Notes: a model not told the origin generated them from the sequence alone. A DNA stretch of 64,000 nucleotides from Algoriella xinjiangensis (GCF_900115015.1 NZ_FOUZ01000004.1:62001-126000), one strand, 5' to 3'. Numbered from the stretch's first letter, positions 45,430-55,053 are shown. Made by a program: numbers and translations.

Positions 45430-45934
45430 GAAGAAATTATCACTTTTTTTAAGCTTAATGGTTTTATCATTAAGTTTTGCTTTTGGTCAACAAACCGAAA
45501 AACCAAAAATTTATAACGAAGAAGCTAATCCGAAAGTAGACATTGCAAATGCAGTGCAAAAAGCCTCTACAGAAAAAAAACATGTTTTATTACAGATTGG
45601 TGGAAATTGGTGCGCGTGGTGCATTATGTTTGATAAATTGACAAAAGAAAACCAAGAAGTAAAAGATTATATTGCGAATAATTACGAAGTTGTGCATGTA
45701 AATTATTCTCCTAAAAATAAAAACGAAGAAACTTTGGCAGCGCTAAATCATCCAGAACGTTTTGGGTTTCCTGTTTTTGTAATTTTAGATGGAAAAGGAA
45801 ATTTAATTCACACACAAAATTCGGGTTATTTAGAGAGTAAAGAAGTAAAAGGACATGATCCAAAAGTTGTGTTAGAGTTTTTACAAAATTGGTCTTACAA
45901 AGCTTTAGATCCTGCATCTTACATTAAAAAATAA
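45428..45934 (+). CDS. secreted thioredoxin-fold protein (CxxC)
   Basis: The 168-residue protein has a Sec signal peptide (LSLSFAFGQQ), so it acts in the periplasm. The thioredoxin-like domain has the redox motif WCAWC (Cys62 and Cys65) after HVLLQIGGN, and the cis-Pro region FGFPVFVILDGKG. This form is close to DUF255/thioredoxin_7-like reductases; its likely work is thiol-disulfide exchange on envelope proteins. No canonical ribosome-binding site is visible, and the ATG sits inside a palindrome. A strong terminator follows. Confidence 0.88.
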   Translation: MKKLSLFLSLMVLSLSFAFGQQTEKPKIYNEEANPKVDIANAVQKASTEKKHVLLQIGGNWCAWCIMFDKLTKENQEVKDYIANNYEVVHVNYSPKNKNEETLAALNHPERFGFPVFVILDGKGNLIHTQNSGYLESKEVKGHDPKVVLEFLQNWSYKALDPASYIKK

Positions 45935-45954
45935 TTTTTATATCTAAAATCAAC

Positions 45955-46002
45955 AGAATCAACTCCAAAAGCGGATAAAACTTTAGAGTTGATTCTTTTT
46001 TT
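45955..46002 (+). terminator. terminator after the thioredoxin-fold gene
   Basis: AGAATCAACTC / GAGTTGATTCT (11 bp) with a 20-nt loop, then a T-run. The T-run occupies the place of the -33 box of yidD. Confidence 0.85.
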
Positions 46003-46017
46003 ATTTCGTTGATTGAT

Positions 46018-46025
46018 TAACTTTG
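46018..46025 (+). promoter_or_regulatory. -7 element of yidD
   Basis: TAACTTTG ends only 4 nt before the yidD ATG (46030), so if used the transcript would start at or next to the start codon (leaderless). Confidence 0.45.
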
Positions 46026-46029
46026 CCCA

Positions 46030-46266
46030 ATGAACAAATTTTTGGTAACACCATTTATTCTTTTGGTTCGTTTTTATCAACTTGCCATTTCTCCGTGGAT
46101 GGGAAGCAATTGTAGGTATCAACCAACTTGCTCGTCGTATATGATTGAAGCGTTAAAAGAACATGGTTTACTGAAAGGTTTATGGCTTGGAACAAAACGA
46201 ATTGGGCGTTGCCATCCGTGGGGCGGACATGGTTATGACCCAGTTCCTAAAAACAAAAAAGAATGA
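46030..46266 (+). CDS. yidD: membrane protein insertion efficiency factor YidD
   Basis: The 78-residue protein carries the complete YidD signature: [34 protein letters not shown] and [20 protein letters not shown], with the three conserved cysteines. It is thought to help YidC/Sec insert inner-membrane proteins. The N-terminus forms an amphipathic membrane-binding helix. It overlaps lgt by 4 bases (ATGA), so the two are translationally coupled. Confidence 0.95.
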   Translation: MNKFLVTPFILLVRFYQLAISPWMGSNCRYQPTCSSYMIEALKEHGLLKGLWLGTKRIGRCHPWGGHGYDPVPKNKKE

Positions 46267-47159
46267 TAAATTTAATTGCGTATATCGATTGGGATCCAAA
46301 ACCTTATTTATTTGAATTAGGTGGATTTAAAGTACATATTTATAGTTTATGTTGGATAGTTGCCTTTATAATTGGGTGGTATTTGATGTCGAACATATTT
46401 AAAAAAGAACATCAAAAGAAAGAATTATTAGACCCTTTATTTCTTTACACATTTGTTGGTGCCATTGCAGGTGCAAGATTAGGAGAATATCTTTTTTATG
46501 ATCCTTCTGCATTTATAGAAAGACCGATTGAAGTTTTTTTACCCGTGCAACATGCGGTAGGTGAATCTGCTTTTTTTGGTTTGTTACAAGATTACGAATT
46601 TGTCGGTTTTAGTGGATTAGCAAGTCATGGTGCAGCACTTGGTGTTATTATTTCTTCTTATTTATTTAGTCGTAAATATTTGAAACGAAATGTACTTTGG
46701 TTATTAGATCGTATTGCTGTTGTTGTTCCTTTTGGAGGCGCTGCTGTGCGTATTGGTAATTTTTATAATTCGGAAATTGTTGGTAAAGAAACAGCAGTTT
46801 CTTGGGCAGTTAAATTTCATCAACAAAGTAGTGGTTACGGAGAAGTTGTACCACGTCATCCGGCTCAAATTTATGAAGCAATTGGTTATATTATCTTAGG
46901 ATTTGTCATGATATATGCTTACAACAAAACAGATAAGAGAAAATATTTGGGAGCTTTGTTGGGAATATTCTTATTTTTCTTATTTTTAATACGTTTCATT
47001 GTAGAGTTTTACAAAGAAAACCAAGGAGAAGAAGCAGTTGCACAAGCATTAAATATTGGATTAAACAACGGACAAGTTTTAAGTATTCCTTTTATGTTAA
47101 TCGGAATCTACTTATTTATTTCTTCAAAAAACAGATTAGACACAACACAATCAAACTAA
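46263..47159 (+). CDS. lgt: prolipoprotein diacylglyceryl transferase Lgt
   Basis: The 298-residue, seven-helix inner-membrane enzyme transfers diacylglyceryl to the lipobox cysteine, the first step for all the lipoproteins in this window. Landmarks: [32 protein letters not shown] (with the active-site Arg region), [14 protein letters not shown] (catalytic His), [19 protein letters not shown] and [11 protein letters not shown]. It overlaps yidD by 4 bases. Confidence 0.96.
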   Translation: MINLIAYIDWDPKPYLFELGGFKVHIYSLCWIVAFIIGWYLMSNIFKKEHQKKELLDPLFLYTFVGAIAGARLGEYLFYDPSAFIERPIEVFLPVQHAVGESAFFGLLQDYEFVGFSGLASHGAALGVIISSYLFSRKYLKRNVLWLLDRIAVVVPFGGAAVRIGNFYNSEIVGKETAVSWAVKFHQQSSGYGEVVPRHPAQIYEAIGYIILGFVMIYAYNKTDKRKYLGALLGIFLFFLFLIRFIVEFYKENQGEEAVAQALNIGLNNGQVLSIPFMLIGIYLFISSKNRLDTTQSN

Positions 47160-47198
47160 AATAAATTATTATATAGACATTGAAATAAATTTAGACTT

Positions 47199-47585
47199 AT
47201 GGGATTTTTAAAAGAATTTAAAGAATTTGCCGTAAAAGGTAATGTAATCGACTTAGCTGTCGGGGTTGTTATTGGTGGTGCATTTGGTAAAATTGTAACT
47301 TCTTTGGTAGAAGATTTAATTACACCAGCATTATTAAATCCAGCTTTAAAAGCTATTAATGCAGAAAATTTAGCTGCGTTAGTTATTCCTGGAACAGCAA
47401 TAAAATACGGTAGTTTTTTAGCTGCTGCTATTTCTTTTATTGTAGTTGCTTTTGCATTATTTATGATGATAAAAGGAATCAATAAATTGAAAAAAGATGC
47501 GCCAGCAGAAGAAGCTGCACCTGCAGGACCAACTCAAGAAGAGTTATTGATCCAAATTAGAGATTTATTAAAAGAGAAACAATAA
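47199..47585 (+). CDS. mscL: large-conductance mechanosensitive channel MscL
   Basis: The 128-residue protein has an N-terminal amphipathic helix (FLKEFKEFAVKGN), first pore helix VIDLAVGVVIGGAFGKIVTSLV, a periplasmic loop and second helix FLAAAISFIVVAFALFMMIKG, followed by an Ala/Glu/Pro linker and C-terminal helix. It opens as an emergency valve under osmotic downshock. It follows lgt by 39 bases and ends at a strong terminator. Confidence 0.96.
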   Translation: MGFLKEFKEFAVKGNVIDLAVGVVIGGAFGKIVTSLVEDLITPALLNPALKAINAENLAALVIPGTAIKYGSFLAAAISFIVVAFALFMMIKGINKLKKDAPAEEAAPAGPTQEELLIQIRDLLKEKQ

Positions 47586-47602
47586 ATAAAGTTTTATCAA
47601 CT

Positions 47603-47638
47603 AAAAAAGGTTAGCAGAATTCTGCTAACCTTTTTTTA
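47603..47638 (+). terminator. rho-independent terminator after mscL
   Basis: Perfect palindrome AAAAAAGGTTAGCAGAA / TTCTGCTAACCTTTTTT, serving both directions. Confidence 0.9.
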
Positions 47639-47661
47639 TTTTATCGATTTTCTAAACTGTA

Positions 47662-50163
47662 TTAAGAAGCTGCTGGCATTACCATTTCTTCGCCTCCTCC
47701 CATATCTTCACCTCCATCAGGACGTTTTCCACGTTGTTCTTTTTCATTTGACGCTTTAAAGCGGTATGTAAATGATAAATTAAAAGATCGTGTCATCCAA
47801 CGCATGCTTTCGTAGTTTGTATAATCTAAAGCGTACGTTGTCATTTCACGTTTTCTACTATCAAATACATCACGAATATTAAATGAGATTGTTGCTCTTT
47901 TATTGAATAAATCTTTTGATAAAGAAAAATCCATTGATAAATTATCTTCTATTTTTTGTTGAGCCGTTTTCATGCTTCCCATATAATTACCTGCAACTTG
48001 TACTTTAAAATTTGCTGGTAATGTGAAATTTGATGATAAACGACCACGAGAACTAAATCCGTCTCCAGAAAAATCTTGCGAATCTACTTTTGTTCCTTCA
48101 ACACCAGTAATAGGATCTTTAAATGCATTAGTCTCCTCGTAATAACCTGATCTGTTGTAACCAAATAAATTTACGTTAAACATTAAATTCCACCATTTTG
48201 CTGGACGATAAGTTGCCGTTAAATCTAAACCATAACGATCTTCGTCACCAACATTTATTGGTTTTGAGATTAACACATCTTCTCCGTTATCGTTATAATT
48301 TTTACGTTGAAATTGGTTGATAACATCTGTCGTTTTTTGGTAAAATAAACTTGGCGTCACCATCAATTTTCCGATCGTTGTGATGTAAGATAACTCTAAC
48401 GAATTTGTATAAGTTGGATTTAAATCTGGATTTCCATTTCTAATATTTCTATCATCAGTTGCAGAGAAAAATGGCATTAACATGAATCCCATTGGACGTT
48501 GCACGCGACGAGAATAACTTAATTGTAATTCGTTTTTCTCTGTAAATTTATAGTTTAACGTTAATGTTGGAAATAAATCTGTGTATTTTTTAGAAATTTT
48601 TTTATTTGTAGTGTAGTTATTAATTTCCATATCAGAAGTCTCTAAACGTAAACCTGCAAAATATTGAAATTTTTCTCCAATTGCATTTCCATATTGTGTA
48701 TAAGCTGCAATTACATTTTGCTTGTTATCTACATTTGCAAAGAAATTATTGTCTGGTACTAACTCTCCCGTATCTGTTAAATTAAAGGTTTTATTATTTG
48801 TTTTGGTATCGCTAAAATCTGCACGAGCACCTAATTCAAATTTTCCTTTTTCTCCTATTGGTTTTACGTAATCAGCTGTAATTACTATATTTTTTTGATC
48901 TTCTAAATTATCTGTTATTCTTGTAGAAAAATCATCTGCTTTTTTATAGTTAAAAACATCTCCGTCTTCATCTTCTTTTTGAGTAGAAAAACGTCCTGTA
49001 AATGCTAGTTCATGACCTTTTTTATCAAATTCATGTTTATAACTAACATCTAAATCAAAATTATTTTCGATTTCTTTTTCGTCTTGAATATTATACTCAT
49101 TACGTAAGAAAGACATTGCATTATCATAATAATTATAATCTACTAATGCATTGTTATTTCCGTTATTATAACGGTAACCAGCCGATAATCCGATTGTATT
49201 TTTATCATCTAAATAATACTCTGTTCCCAAACGAATGTTATAATTTCGTCTGATACGATCATTTGTACGATCTGTTGCTCTGTATTGTGTAATTGCTTTT
49301 GTGTCTTGATTAAAACTTGTCATAAAAGCAGAACCTTCACCTTCTCTATCAGCGTAACGAGAACCTAAACTAGTAAAAAAGTTAAACTTTTTTGTTTTAT
49401 AATTAAGGTTAACATTTCCACCAATCATTGTAGGAATTCCTCCATTCAAAGTTACAGAACCGTTAAATCCTGTATTTGATCCTTTTTTCAAAACAATATT
49501 AATGATACCCGCAGATCCAGAAGCTTCGTAACGCGCAGATGGATTTGTAACCAACTCGATACGTTCTACACTTTCTGCAGGAATATTTTTTAAAGCTTCT
49601 GCAACCGACGAAACGCCCAACATTCCTGATGGTTTTCCATCAATCAAAAACTTTACATTATCATTTCCTCTTAACGACACATTACCTTCTGCATCTACTT
49701 GTACAGACGGCACATTTGCCAAAGCATCCGACAAAGACTGACCCTGAGACATTGGATCATTCGCCATATCGTATACTTTTTTATCCAATTCTACTTTATA
49801 AATTGGTTTTTCTGCCGTTACAACAGCTGCTCCTAAAGAAACAGTTTGCTCTGTTTTTACTGTAAAAGTTCCTAAATCTATAGCAGAAGTTAAATCGATA
49901 TCTTTTTGGATTAAATCGTATCCTAATGGCTCTATTACTAAAATATAATGACCCGCTTTTGCTTCAATCACAAAATCTCCTTTTGCATCTGTTGCGCCTT
50001 CCACAACACCTCCTTCTTCCGTACTTTCAAGCGAAATTGTTGTGTATTCAACTGGCTTGTTGTCGCTCGATAAGACTTTTCCTTTAATCTTTATAAGGTC
50101 TTGCGCATTTATACTTGCACAAACACAGATAAACATCAAAGCAAATAAATTTCTTAACCTCAT
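47662..50163 (-). CDS. TonB-dependent-receptor-like outer-membrane beta-barrel protein
   Basis: The 833-residue protein has a signal peptide (MFICVCASINAQD), a carboxypeptidase-regulatory-like beta-sandwich (about 25-100, IKGKVLSSDNKPVEYTTISL), a plug domain (SLSDALANVPSVQVDAEGNV; GSAGIINIVLKKG) and a 22-strand-type barrel of the OMP_b-brl_3 kind. It probably imports or binds a ligand that cannot be named. The barrel should end near FNLSFTYRFK. A further 25 residues, rich in Gly, Glu and Asp, end in VMPAAS, so the C-terminal residue is not the usual aromatic. It is divergent from the small periplasmic protein at 50378. Confidence 0.9.
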   Translation of the reverse strand: MRLRNLFALMFICVCASINAQDLIKIKGKVLSSDNKPVEYTTISLESTEEGGVVEGATDAKGDFVIEAKAGHYILVIEPLGYDLIQKDIDLTSAIDLGTFTVKTEQTVSLGAAVVTAEKPIYKVELDKKVYDMANDPMSQGQSLSDALANVPSVQVDAEGNVSLRGNDNVKFLIDGKPSGMLGVSSVAEALKNIPAESVERIELVTNPSARYEASGSAGIINIVLKKGSNTGFNGSVTLNGGIPTMIGGNVNLNYKTKKFNFFTSLGSRYADREGEGSAFMTSFNQDTKAITQYRATDRTNDRIRRNYNIRLGTEYYLDDKNTIGLSAGYRYNNGNNNALVDYNYYDNAMSFLRNEYNIQDEKEIENNFDLDVSYKHEFDKKGHELAFTGRFSTQKEDEDGDVFNYKKADDFSTRITDNLEDQKNIVITADYVKPIGEKGKFELGARADFSDTKTNNKTFNLTDTGELVPDNNFFANVDNKQNVIAAYTQYGNAIGEKFQYFAGLRLETSDMEINNYTTNKKISKKYTDLFPTLTLNYKFTEKNELQLSYSRRVQRPMGFMLMPFFSATDDRNIRNGNPDLNPTYTNSLELSYITTIGKLMVTPSLFYQKTTDVINQFQRKNYNDNGEDVLISKPINVGDEDRYGLDLTATYRPAKWWNLMFNVNLFGYNRSGYYEETNAFKDPITGVEGTKVDSQDFSGDGFSSRGRLSSNFTLPANFKVQVAGNYMGSMKTAQQKIEDNLSMDFSLSKDLFNKRATISFNIRDVFDSRKREMTTYALDYTNYESMRWMTRSFNLSFTYRFKASNEKEQRGKRPDGGEDMGGGEEMVMPAAS

Positions 50164-50332
50164 TTGTTTAATTTTTCGTTTGTAGTTTTAAATTTTACTA
50201 AATAGTTTGACAATCCTTTTTGGAAAAGGTTTAATCGATTTCAAAAAATATTTAATATTAAATATATAAGTCGTCACTTTTTGTCAGATGTTACAACTCT
50301 TATCATTTATTGTCAAGGAAAAGTGATCAGGA

Positions 50333-50358
50333 AATCTAAAATTTAACATTTTTAGATT
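50333..50358 (+). promoter_or_regulatory. inverted repeat upstream of the 50378 gene
   Basis: AATCTAAAA (50333-50341) and TTTTAGATT (50350-50358) with an 8-nt spacer, 20 bp before the frame. It may be an operator in the 214-bp divergent region, where no exact -33/-7 pair is seen. Confidence 0.35.
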
Positions 50359-50377
50359 AAACCTTTTTATAAAATCT

Positions 50378-50746
50378 ATGTCAAAAGAGTGTACACAAAA
50401 TATTAAAATGATTGATATGAAAAATGGAATTTATAAATACTTATGTATCGGATTGTTTGCTTTTACATTAACTGCGGTTAGTGCACAGGACAGAAATAAT
50501 GATGCTTCGAGAGAACAAAAACTTCAAGAATTAAAAAAAGATTTGAATTTGAGTGATGCTCAAGTTATCAAAATTAAACAAATTGAGGATAGTTATAAAG
50601 ATGAAAAACTTGAATTGAAACGTAAAATGAAAGAAGTTCGTAAAAAGGAGTTTGATGAAATCAATACTGTTTTTACAGCAGAGCAAAAAGCAAAACTGAA
50701 AGAGTTACATAACAAAAAACATTCAACAAAAAAAGGTGCGAATTAA
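50378..50746 (+). CDS. small periplasmic helical protein (Spy/CpxP-like)
   Basis: A protein of up to 122 residues. The signal peptide KYLCIGLFAFTLTAVSAQD starts near residue 20, so ATG at 50408 or 50417 (MKNGIYKYL) may be the real start in place of 50378. The mature part is a charged helical hairpin: LQELKKDLNLSDAQVIKIKQ, then LELKRKMKEVRKKEFDEINT and FTAEQKAKLKELHNKK. This LxLxxxQ / FTxEQ pattern resembles Spy/CpxP-type periplasmic proteins, which act as chaperones or stress sensors. Divergent from the outer-membrane barrel gene. The terminator begins inside the last codons. Confidence 0.7.
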   Translation: MSKECTQNIKMIDMKNGIYKYLCIGLFAFTLTAVSAQDRNNDASREQKLQELKKDLNLSDAQVIKIKQIEDSYKDEKLELKRKMKEVRKKEFDEINTVFTAEQKAKLKELHNKKHSTKKGAN

Positions 50747-50762
50747 TTCGCACCTTTTTTAT
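50729..50762. terminator. terminator of the 50378 gene (and of proS)
   Basis: AAAAAAGGTGCGAA / TTCGCACCTTTTTT; the stop codon of the plus-strand gene lies in the loop. Confidence 0.9.
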
Positions 50763-50777
50763 AATATTATATTCTGC

Positions 50778-52256
50778 TTAATATGCTTTTGCATATAAAA
50801 CTCTAAATTTTGCAGGTTTTCCTGAGTAGAAATCTACGCCTTCTGTAGGAATTTCGAACGCCATAGGAATACAACGAATTGTACCTTTTGTTTCGTTTTT
50901 AATTGCTTCTTCTGTTTCTTCAGTTCCGTCCCATAAAGCAGAAATAAATCCTCCTTTGTTTTCTAAAACATCTTTAAACTCATCATAAGTCGTAATTTCT
51001 GTTGTGTGATCTTTGCGATAATCAAATGCACGTTGGTATAAATTAGTTTGAATTTCTTCTAACAACGTTTCTACTTTATCAGAAACCTCATCCAAAGCAA
51101 CAAATTGCTTTTCTAATGTATCACGACGAGCAATCTCAACTTGACCTTTTTCTAAATCTTTTGGACCAATTGCAATACGTACAGGAATACCTTTTAATTC
51201 GTATTCAGCAAATTTCCAACCTGGTTTATATTTTTCATCATCATCAAATTTGATTGTAATTCCTTTCGCTTTTAATTCTGACGAAAATTTACCAACAACT
51301 TGACGAATTTCTTCTAACTGTTCTGCCGTTTTGTAAATAGGAACAACAACAACTTGTATTGGTGCGATTTTAGGAGGTAAAACTAATCCTAAATCATCTG
51401 AATGCGTCATAATTAATGCACCCATCAAACGAGTAGAAACTCCCCAAGATGTTGCCCAAACATATTCTTGTTTTCCTTCTTTATTTACAAATTTAACATC
51501 AAAAGCTTTTGCAAAGTTTTGACCTAAAAAGTGAGATGTACCAGCTTGCAACGCTTTTCCATCTTGCATCAATGCTTCAATTGTATAAGTATCATCTGCA
51601 CCAGCAAAACGTTCTGACGGTGTTTTATATCCTTTTACAACCGGAATCGCCATAAAATTCTCAACAACTTCCGTATAAACTTCTTGCATTTGTTTTGCTT
51701 CTGCTACAGCTTCTTCTTTTGTTTCGTGTGCTGTATGCCCTTCTTGCCACAAGAATTCTGTTGTTCTTAAAAACAAACGCGTTCTCATTTCCCAACGAAC
51801 AACATTTGCCCATTGATTGATTAAGATTGGTAAATCGCGGTAAGACTGAATCCAGTTTTTATATGTACTCCAAATAATTGCTTCAGATGTTGGACGAACA
51901 ATTAATTCTTCTTCTAATTTTGCATCTGGATCAACTATTAATTTTCCTTTATTGTCCGGATCATTTTTTAAACGATAATGAGTAACAACTGCACATTCTT
52001 TTGCAAATCCTTCCGCATTTTTTTCTTCAGCTTCAAATAAACTTTTAGGAACAAATAAGGGGAAATAAGCATTTTGATGACCAGTTTCTTTAAATTTTTT
52101 GTCTAGTTCTGCTTGTAGTTTTTCCCAAATAGCATAGCCATAAGGTTTGATCACCATACAACCTCTAACACCTGAGTTTTCAGCTAAATTCGCCTTAACA
52201 ACAAGCTCGTTATACCACTTTGAATAATCCTCAGTACGAGTTGTTAATTTTGCCAT
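50778..52256 (-). CDS. proS: prolyl-tRNA synthetase, archaeal/eukaryotic type
   Basis: The 492-residue class II synthetase lacks the editing insertion (INS) of the common bacterial ProRS and carries the C-terminal zinc-domain-like end (FRVLYAKAY), which defines the archaeal/eukaryotic-like form usual in Bacteroidota. Class II motifs: [15 protein letters not shown] (motif 1 region), [26 protein letters not shown] (read in two parts, motif 2) and the motif 3 zone [19 protein letters not shown]. It charges tRNA-Pro. It is divergent from the repeat lipoprotein. Confidence 0.96.
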   Translation of the reverse strand: MAKLTTRTEDYSKWYNELVVKANLAENSGVRGCMVIKPYGYAIWEKLQAELDKKFKETGHQNAYFPLFVPKSLFEAEEKNAEGFAKECAVVTHYRLKNDPDNKGKLIVDPDAKLEEELIVRPTSEAIIWSTYKNWIQSYRDLPILINQWANVVRWEMRTRLFLRTTEFLWQEGHTAHETKEEAVAEAKQMQEVYTEVVENFMAIPVVKGYKTPSERFAGADDTYTIEALMQDGKALQAGTSHFLGQNFAKAFDVKFVNKEGKQEYVWATSWGVSTRLMGALIMTHSDDLGLVLPPKIAPIQVVVVPIYKTAEQLEEIRQVVGKFSSELKAKGITIKFDDDEKYKPGWKFAEYELKGIPVRIAIGPKDLEKGQVEIARRDTLEKQFVALDEVSDKVETLLEEIQTNLYQRAFDYRKDHTTEITTYDEFKDVLENKGGFISALWDGTEETEEAIKNETKGTIRCIPMAFEIPTEGVDFYSGKPAKFRVLYAKAY

Positions 52257-52359
52257 ATTCTTTTATATTTGTTAATAAGTTTTGTATCTTTACTTGGCAT
52301 AAAAATTGCCTTTGAATTTATGCAAATTTAAAGATAACAAACGACGTAAATTTATAATT

Positions 52360-53628
52360 ATGAACAAAGTTTATAAAATTTCTAATAAATTATCTAAAAT
52401 AACACTTGCTTTAGGAGTTGTTTTAGGAATTTCGTCTTGTTCTACTTATCAACCTAGCGGTTATGAGAGTGATGGTGTTTACTATAATCCAAAAACAGAT
52501 AAAACATACCAAGAAGCTCAACCTCAAAATGGTAATGAGCAAAGTGAACAAGATAATCCAAGTGAAATCAAAATAGGAAGTCCTTATTTTGACGCTGAAG
52601 GAAATGGTGCCGAACAATTTTATTATCAAGATGAAACAGACAGTACAACAAATTCTTCAACTAAAGTAAAAATTAATTCAAATGGTTGGAATAATTTTTA
52701 CAATAATGATGATTATCAACTAAATTATTCTGGAAATAGCACTTACGATTGGGGAAGAAATGATGGTGTAGAAATTAATATTTGGAACAACTCACCTTGG
52801 TATGGTGGTTATTACGGATGGGGTAGTTTCTATAATCCATGGCGATGGGGATTCAACCCTTGGTATTCTTCTGGCTGGTACGGTGGAGGTTTCGGTTTCT
52901 CTATGAATTGGGGATGGAATGATCCTTGGTACGGCGGATGGGGATACCCTCATTACGGTTGGAATAGCTGGTACGGAAATGGTTATTACGGAAATTACGG
53001 ATACAGACCAAGAGGTATTTACTCTCAACCTGGTTACAGATATGGTGGACGTTTAAACAATAGTATTAACTCTACACGACCAATTTCAGGATTAAACGGA
53101 AGAGTTGATAGAATTAATAATTCGACTAGACCATCATTAGGTCAATCAAATAATACTCGTCCTAATCGTGAAATGAGACCATCTGTTGGACAAGGACAAA
53201 CGAATAACACTCGTCCAATTCGCGAAGTAAGACCAAGTGTTGGACAAACGAATACAAATACTCGTCCAGTAAGACCGTCTGTTAGTGAAGGCCAAATGAA
53301 TAACACACGACCAGTTAGACCATCAGTTAGCGAAGGTCAGATGAATAATACTCGTCCGGTAAGACCGTCTGTTGAGCAAGGACAAATGAATAACACTCGT
53401 CCTAATCGCGAAGTAAGACAACCACAGTCACAGTACAATACTCGACCAATGAGAGAAATGCAAACGCAACAACCAACACGATACAATAACGAAACACGAA
53501 ATAATTCAACATCAAGACCAACTTATTCTACTCCATCTCCAAGTAGAGGTAGCAGTATGGGAAGTGGTAGTGTTGGAGGAAGTCGTGGTGGTAGCACTGG
53601 CGGAGGATCTCGAGGTGGAAGAAGATAA
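52360..53628 (+). CDS. lipoprotein with Gly/Tyr/Trp-rich domain and NNTRP repeats
   Basis: A 422-residue lipoprotein (lipidated Cys27, LGISSCSTYQ). After an acidic linker comes a segment very rich in Trp, Tyr and Gly (about 145-225, for example WGSFYNPWRWGFNPWY). Then come repeats with the core NNTRPxRxxRPSV, including three 15-residue units TRPVRPSV(SE/EQ)GQMNN (DNA 53260-53394). The end is Ser/Gly/Arg-rich (GGSRGGSTGGGSRGGRR). The start is ATG 52360; the longer frame uses a TTG at 52306. Such proteins are frequent next to proS and a FadL-type porin in flavobacteria, but the function is unknown; a surface-exposed or matrix role is a guess. Confidence 0.75.
   Translation: MNKVYKISNKLSKITLALGVVLGISSCSTYQPSGYESDGVYYNPKTDKTYQEAQPQNGNEQSEQDNPSEIKIGSPYFDAEGNGAEQFYYQDETDSTTNSSTKVKINSNGWNNFYNNDDYQLNYSGNSTYDWGRNDGVEINIWNNSPWYGGYYGWGSFYNPWRWGFNPWYSSGWYGGGFGFSMNWGWNDPWYGGWGYPHYGWNSWYGNGYYGNYGYRPRGIYSQPGYRYGGRLNNSINSTRPISGLNGRVDRINNSTRPSLGQSNNTRPNREMRPSVGQGQTNNTRPIREVRPSVGQTNTNTRPVRPSVSEGQMNNTRPVRPSVSEGQMNNTRPVRPSVEQGQMNNTRPNREVRQPQSQYNTRPMREMQTQQPTRYNNETRNNSTSRPTYSTPSPSRGSSMGSGSVGGSRGGSTGGGSRGGRR
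53260..53394 (+). repeat. three tandem 45-bp coding repeats
   Basis: Units at 53260-53304, 53305-53349 and 53350-53394 encode TRPVRPSVSEGQMNN twice and TRPVRPSVEQGQMNN once. Units 1 and 2 are identical in protein but differ at nine synonymous bases. Confidence 0.8.
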
Positions 53629-53646
53629 ATTGATTTAGATTAAAAA

Positions 53647-55053
53647 ATGAAAAAAATAATTGTAAGCCTTTGTGCCTTAGTTGGCACAATGGCTTTTGCA
53701 CAACAAGGAACAGGATACGATTATAATCAATACTCTACAAATGCAATTAACTTGTATTCACAAGACATTAATAGCGGTAACGCAAAATATATTGGTGTTG
53801 GTGGTGCTGTTGGTGCATTAGGTAGTGATATAAATTCGGTAGAGCAAAATCCTGCAGGTTTAGGTGTCGCTATAAATTCTGAAGTACAAATTACAGCTGG
53901 TGTTTCTACATTTAGTAACAAAACTACTTTTGGAACTAGTTTAAAAGAAAACGACAGTAATTTCGACTTTCAACAATTTGGAGGAACATTTGTTTTTAAC
54001 AATGAAGGTTCTAAATGGAATCGTTTTTCTGTTGGTGTTGCATACATCAATCAACGATTAGATAATTTTTCGTCTATTGGAACAAACGAAGGAATCAAAT
54101 TTGGAAATGATAATGGTGATACATGGACTTTTGGTGGATATATAAAAGACATCGAAGGTTATAAATCTAAATTCTCATTAAACTTTGGTTCTACTTATGA
54201 TGATAAATTATATGTTGGTGCTGGATTAAATTTTCATGAAACGAACTATACTGCTTACGAGCAATATGGCGAAAGAAATGACAAAACCAATCAAATGTAT
54301 GCTTACAATTTAGATGGTTCTCCTTACAGCGAAATTGGGCAAGGTTTCTCTTTCTCTTTAGGAGCTATTTACAAAGTAAATCATAATGTACGTTTAGGTG
54401 CAGCTTATCATTCACCAGTTTGGTACAATGTTGCCGAAGATTATTATTCAGCTAATAATAGTTTTAATGACAATGGTACAGTAAACAATTATTACATGTA
54501 TTCTTCTGATTATGACATGACGCGTGGTGGACGTGTTGTAGGTAGTTTAGGTTTTGTAGTTGGTAAAAATCTTTCTCTTGGAGCAGATTATACGTACCAC
54601 ATGAACAATGAAACTAAACTAAAACCGTCAACTAATTTTGCAGCAAGTAATAATTTCATCAATGATTTTGTTAAAAACTCAAGCGAAGCAAGAGTTGGAG
54701 CAGAATATCGTATTGATCGTTTCAAAGTAAGAGCTGGTTACAATTATGTTGCTTCTCCTTACGAAAACATCAATTTAGATGTTGCTAACGAAAATAACGT
54801 TGTCTCTAATACAAGTTTAACAAAGACTTTTATGGGCGATATAAACCGTGCAAGTTTTGGTTTAGGATATGATTTTGGAGGATTTTATGTAGATGCTGCT
54901 TACCAATATCAAACACAAAAATACAAACAATTAATTGGTGGTTCTGATTATGTAGATTCAGACAATTATTTTGTGACATTAAATAATACTTATGCACCAG
55001 AAGTAAAATTAAATAACAATTTATTCTTGTTAACTGTAGGTTGGCAATTCTAA
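53647..55053 (+). CDS. outer-membrane transport protein, OmpP1/FadL family
   Basis: The 468-residue protein has a signal peptide (LVGTMAFAQQ), then the FadL-type start: NAKYIGVGGAVGALGSDINSVEQNPAGLG, which matches the N-terminal hatch of this family. The rest is alternating beta-strand sequence and it ends with LLTVGWQF, the expected aromatic C-terminus of an outer-membrane barrel. The family carries hydrophobic compounds such as fatty acids through the outer membrane; the ligand here is unknown. It follows the repeat lipoprotein by 18 bases, so the two share a transcript. Confidence 0.88.
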   Translation: MKKIIVSLCALVGTMAFAQQGTGYDYNQYSTNAINLYSQDINSGNAKYIGVGGAVGALGSDINSVEQNPAGLGVAINSEVQITAGVSTFSNKTTFGTSLKENDSNFDFQQFGGTFVFNNEGSKWNRFSVGVAYINQRLDNFSSIGTNEGIKFGNDNGDTWTFGGYIKDIEGYKSKFSLNFGSTYDDKLYVGAGLNFHETNYTAYEQYGERNDKTNQMYAYNLDGSPYSEIGQGFSFSLGAIYKVNHNVRLGAAYHSPVWYNVAEDYYSANNSFNDNGTVNNYYMYSSDYDMTRGGRVVGSLGFVVGKNLSLGADYTYHMNNETKLKPSTNFAASNNFINDFVKNSSEARVGAEYRIDRFKVRAGYNYVASPYENINLDVANENNVVSNTSLTKTFMGDINRASFGLGYDFGGFYVDAAYQYQTQKYKQLIGGSDYVDSDNYFVTLNNTYAPEVKLNNNLFLLTVGWQF

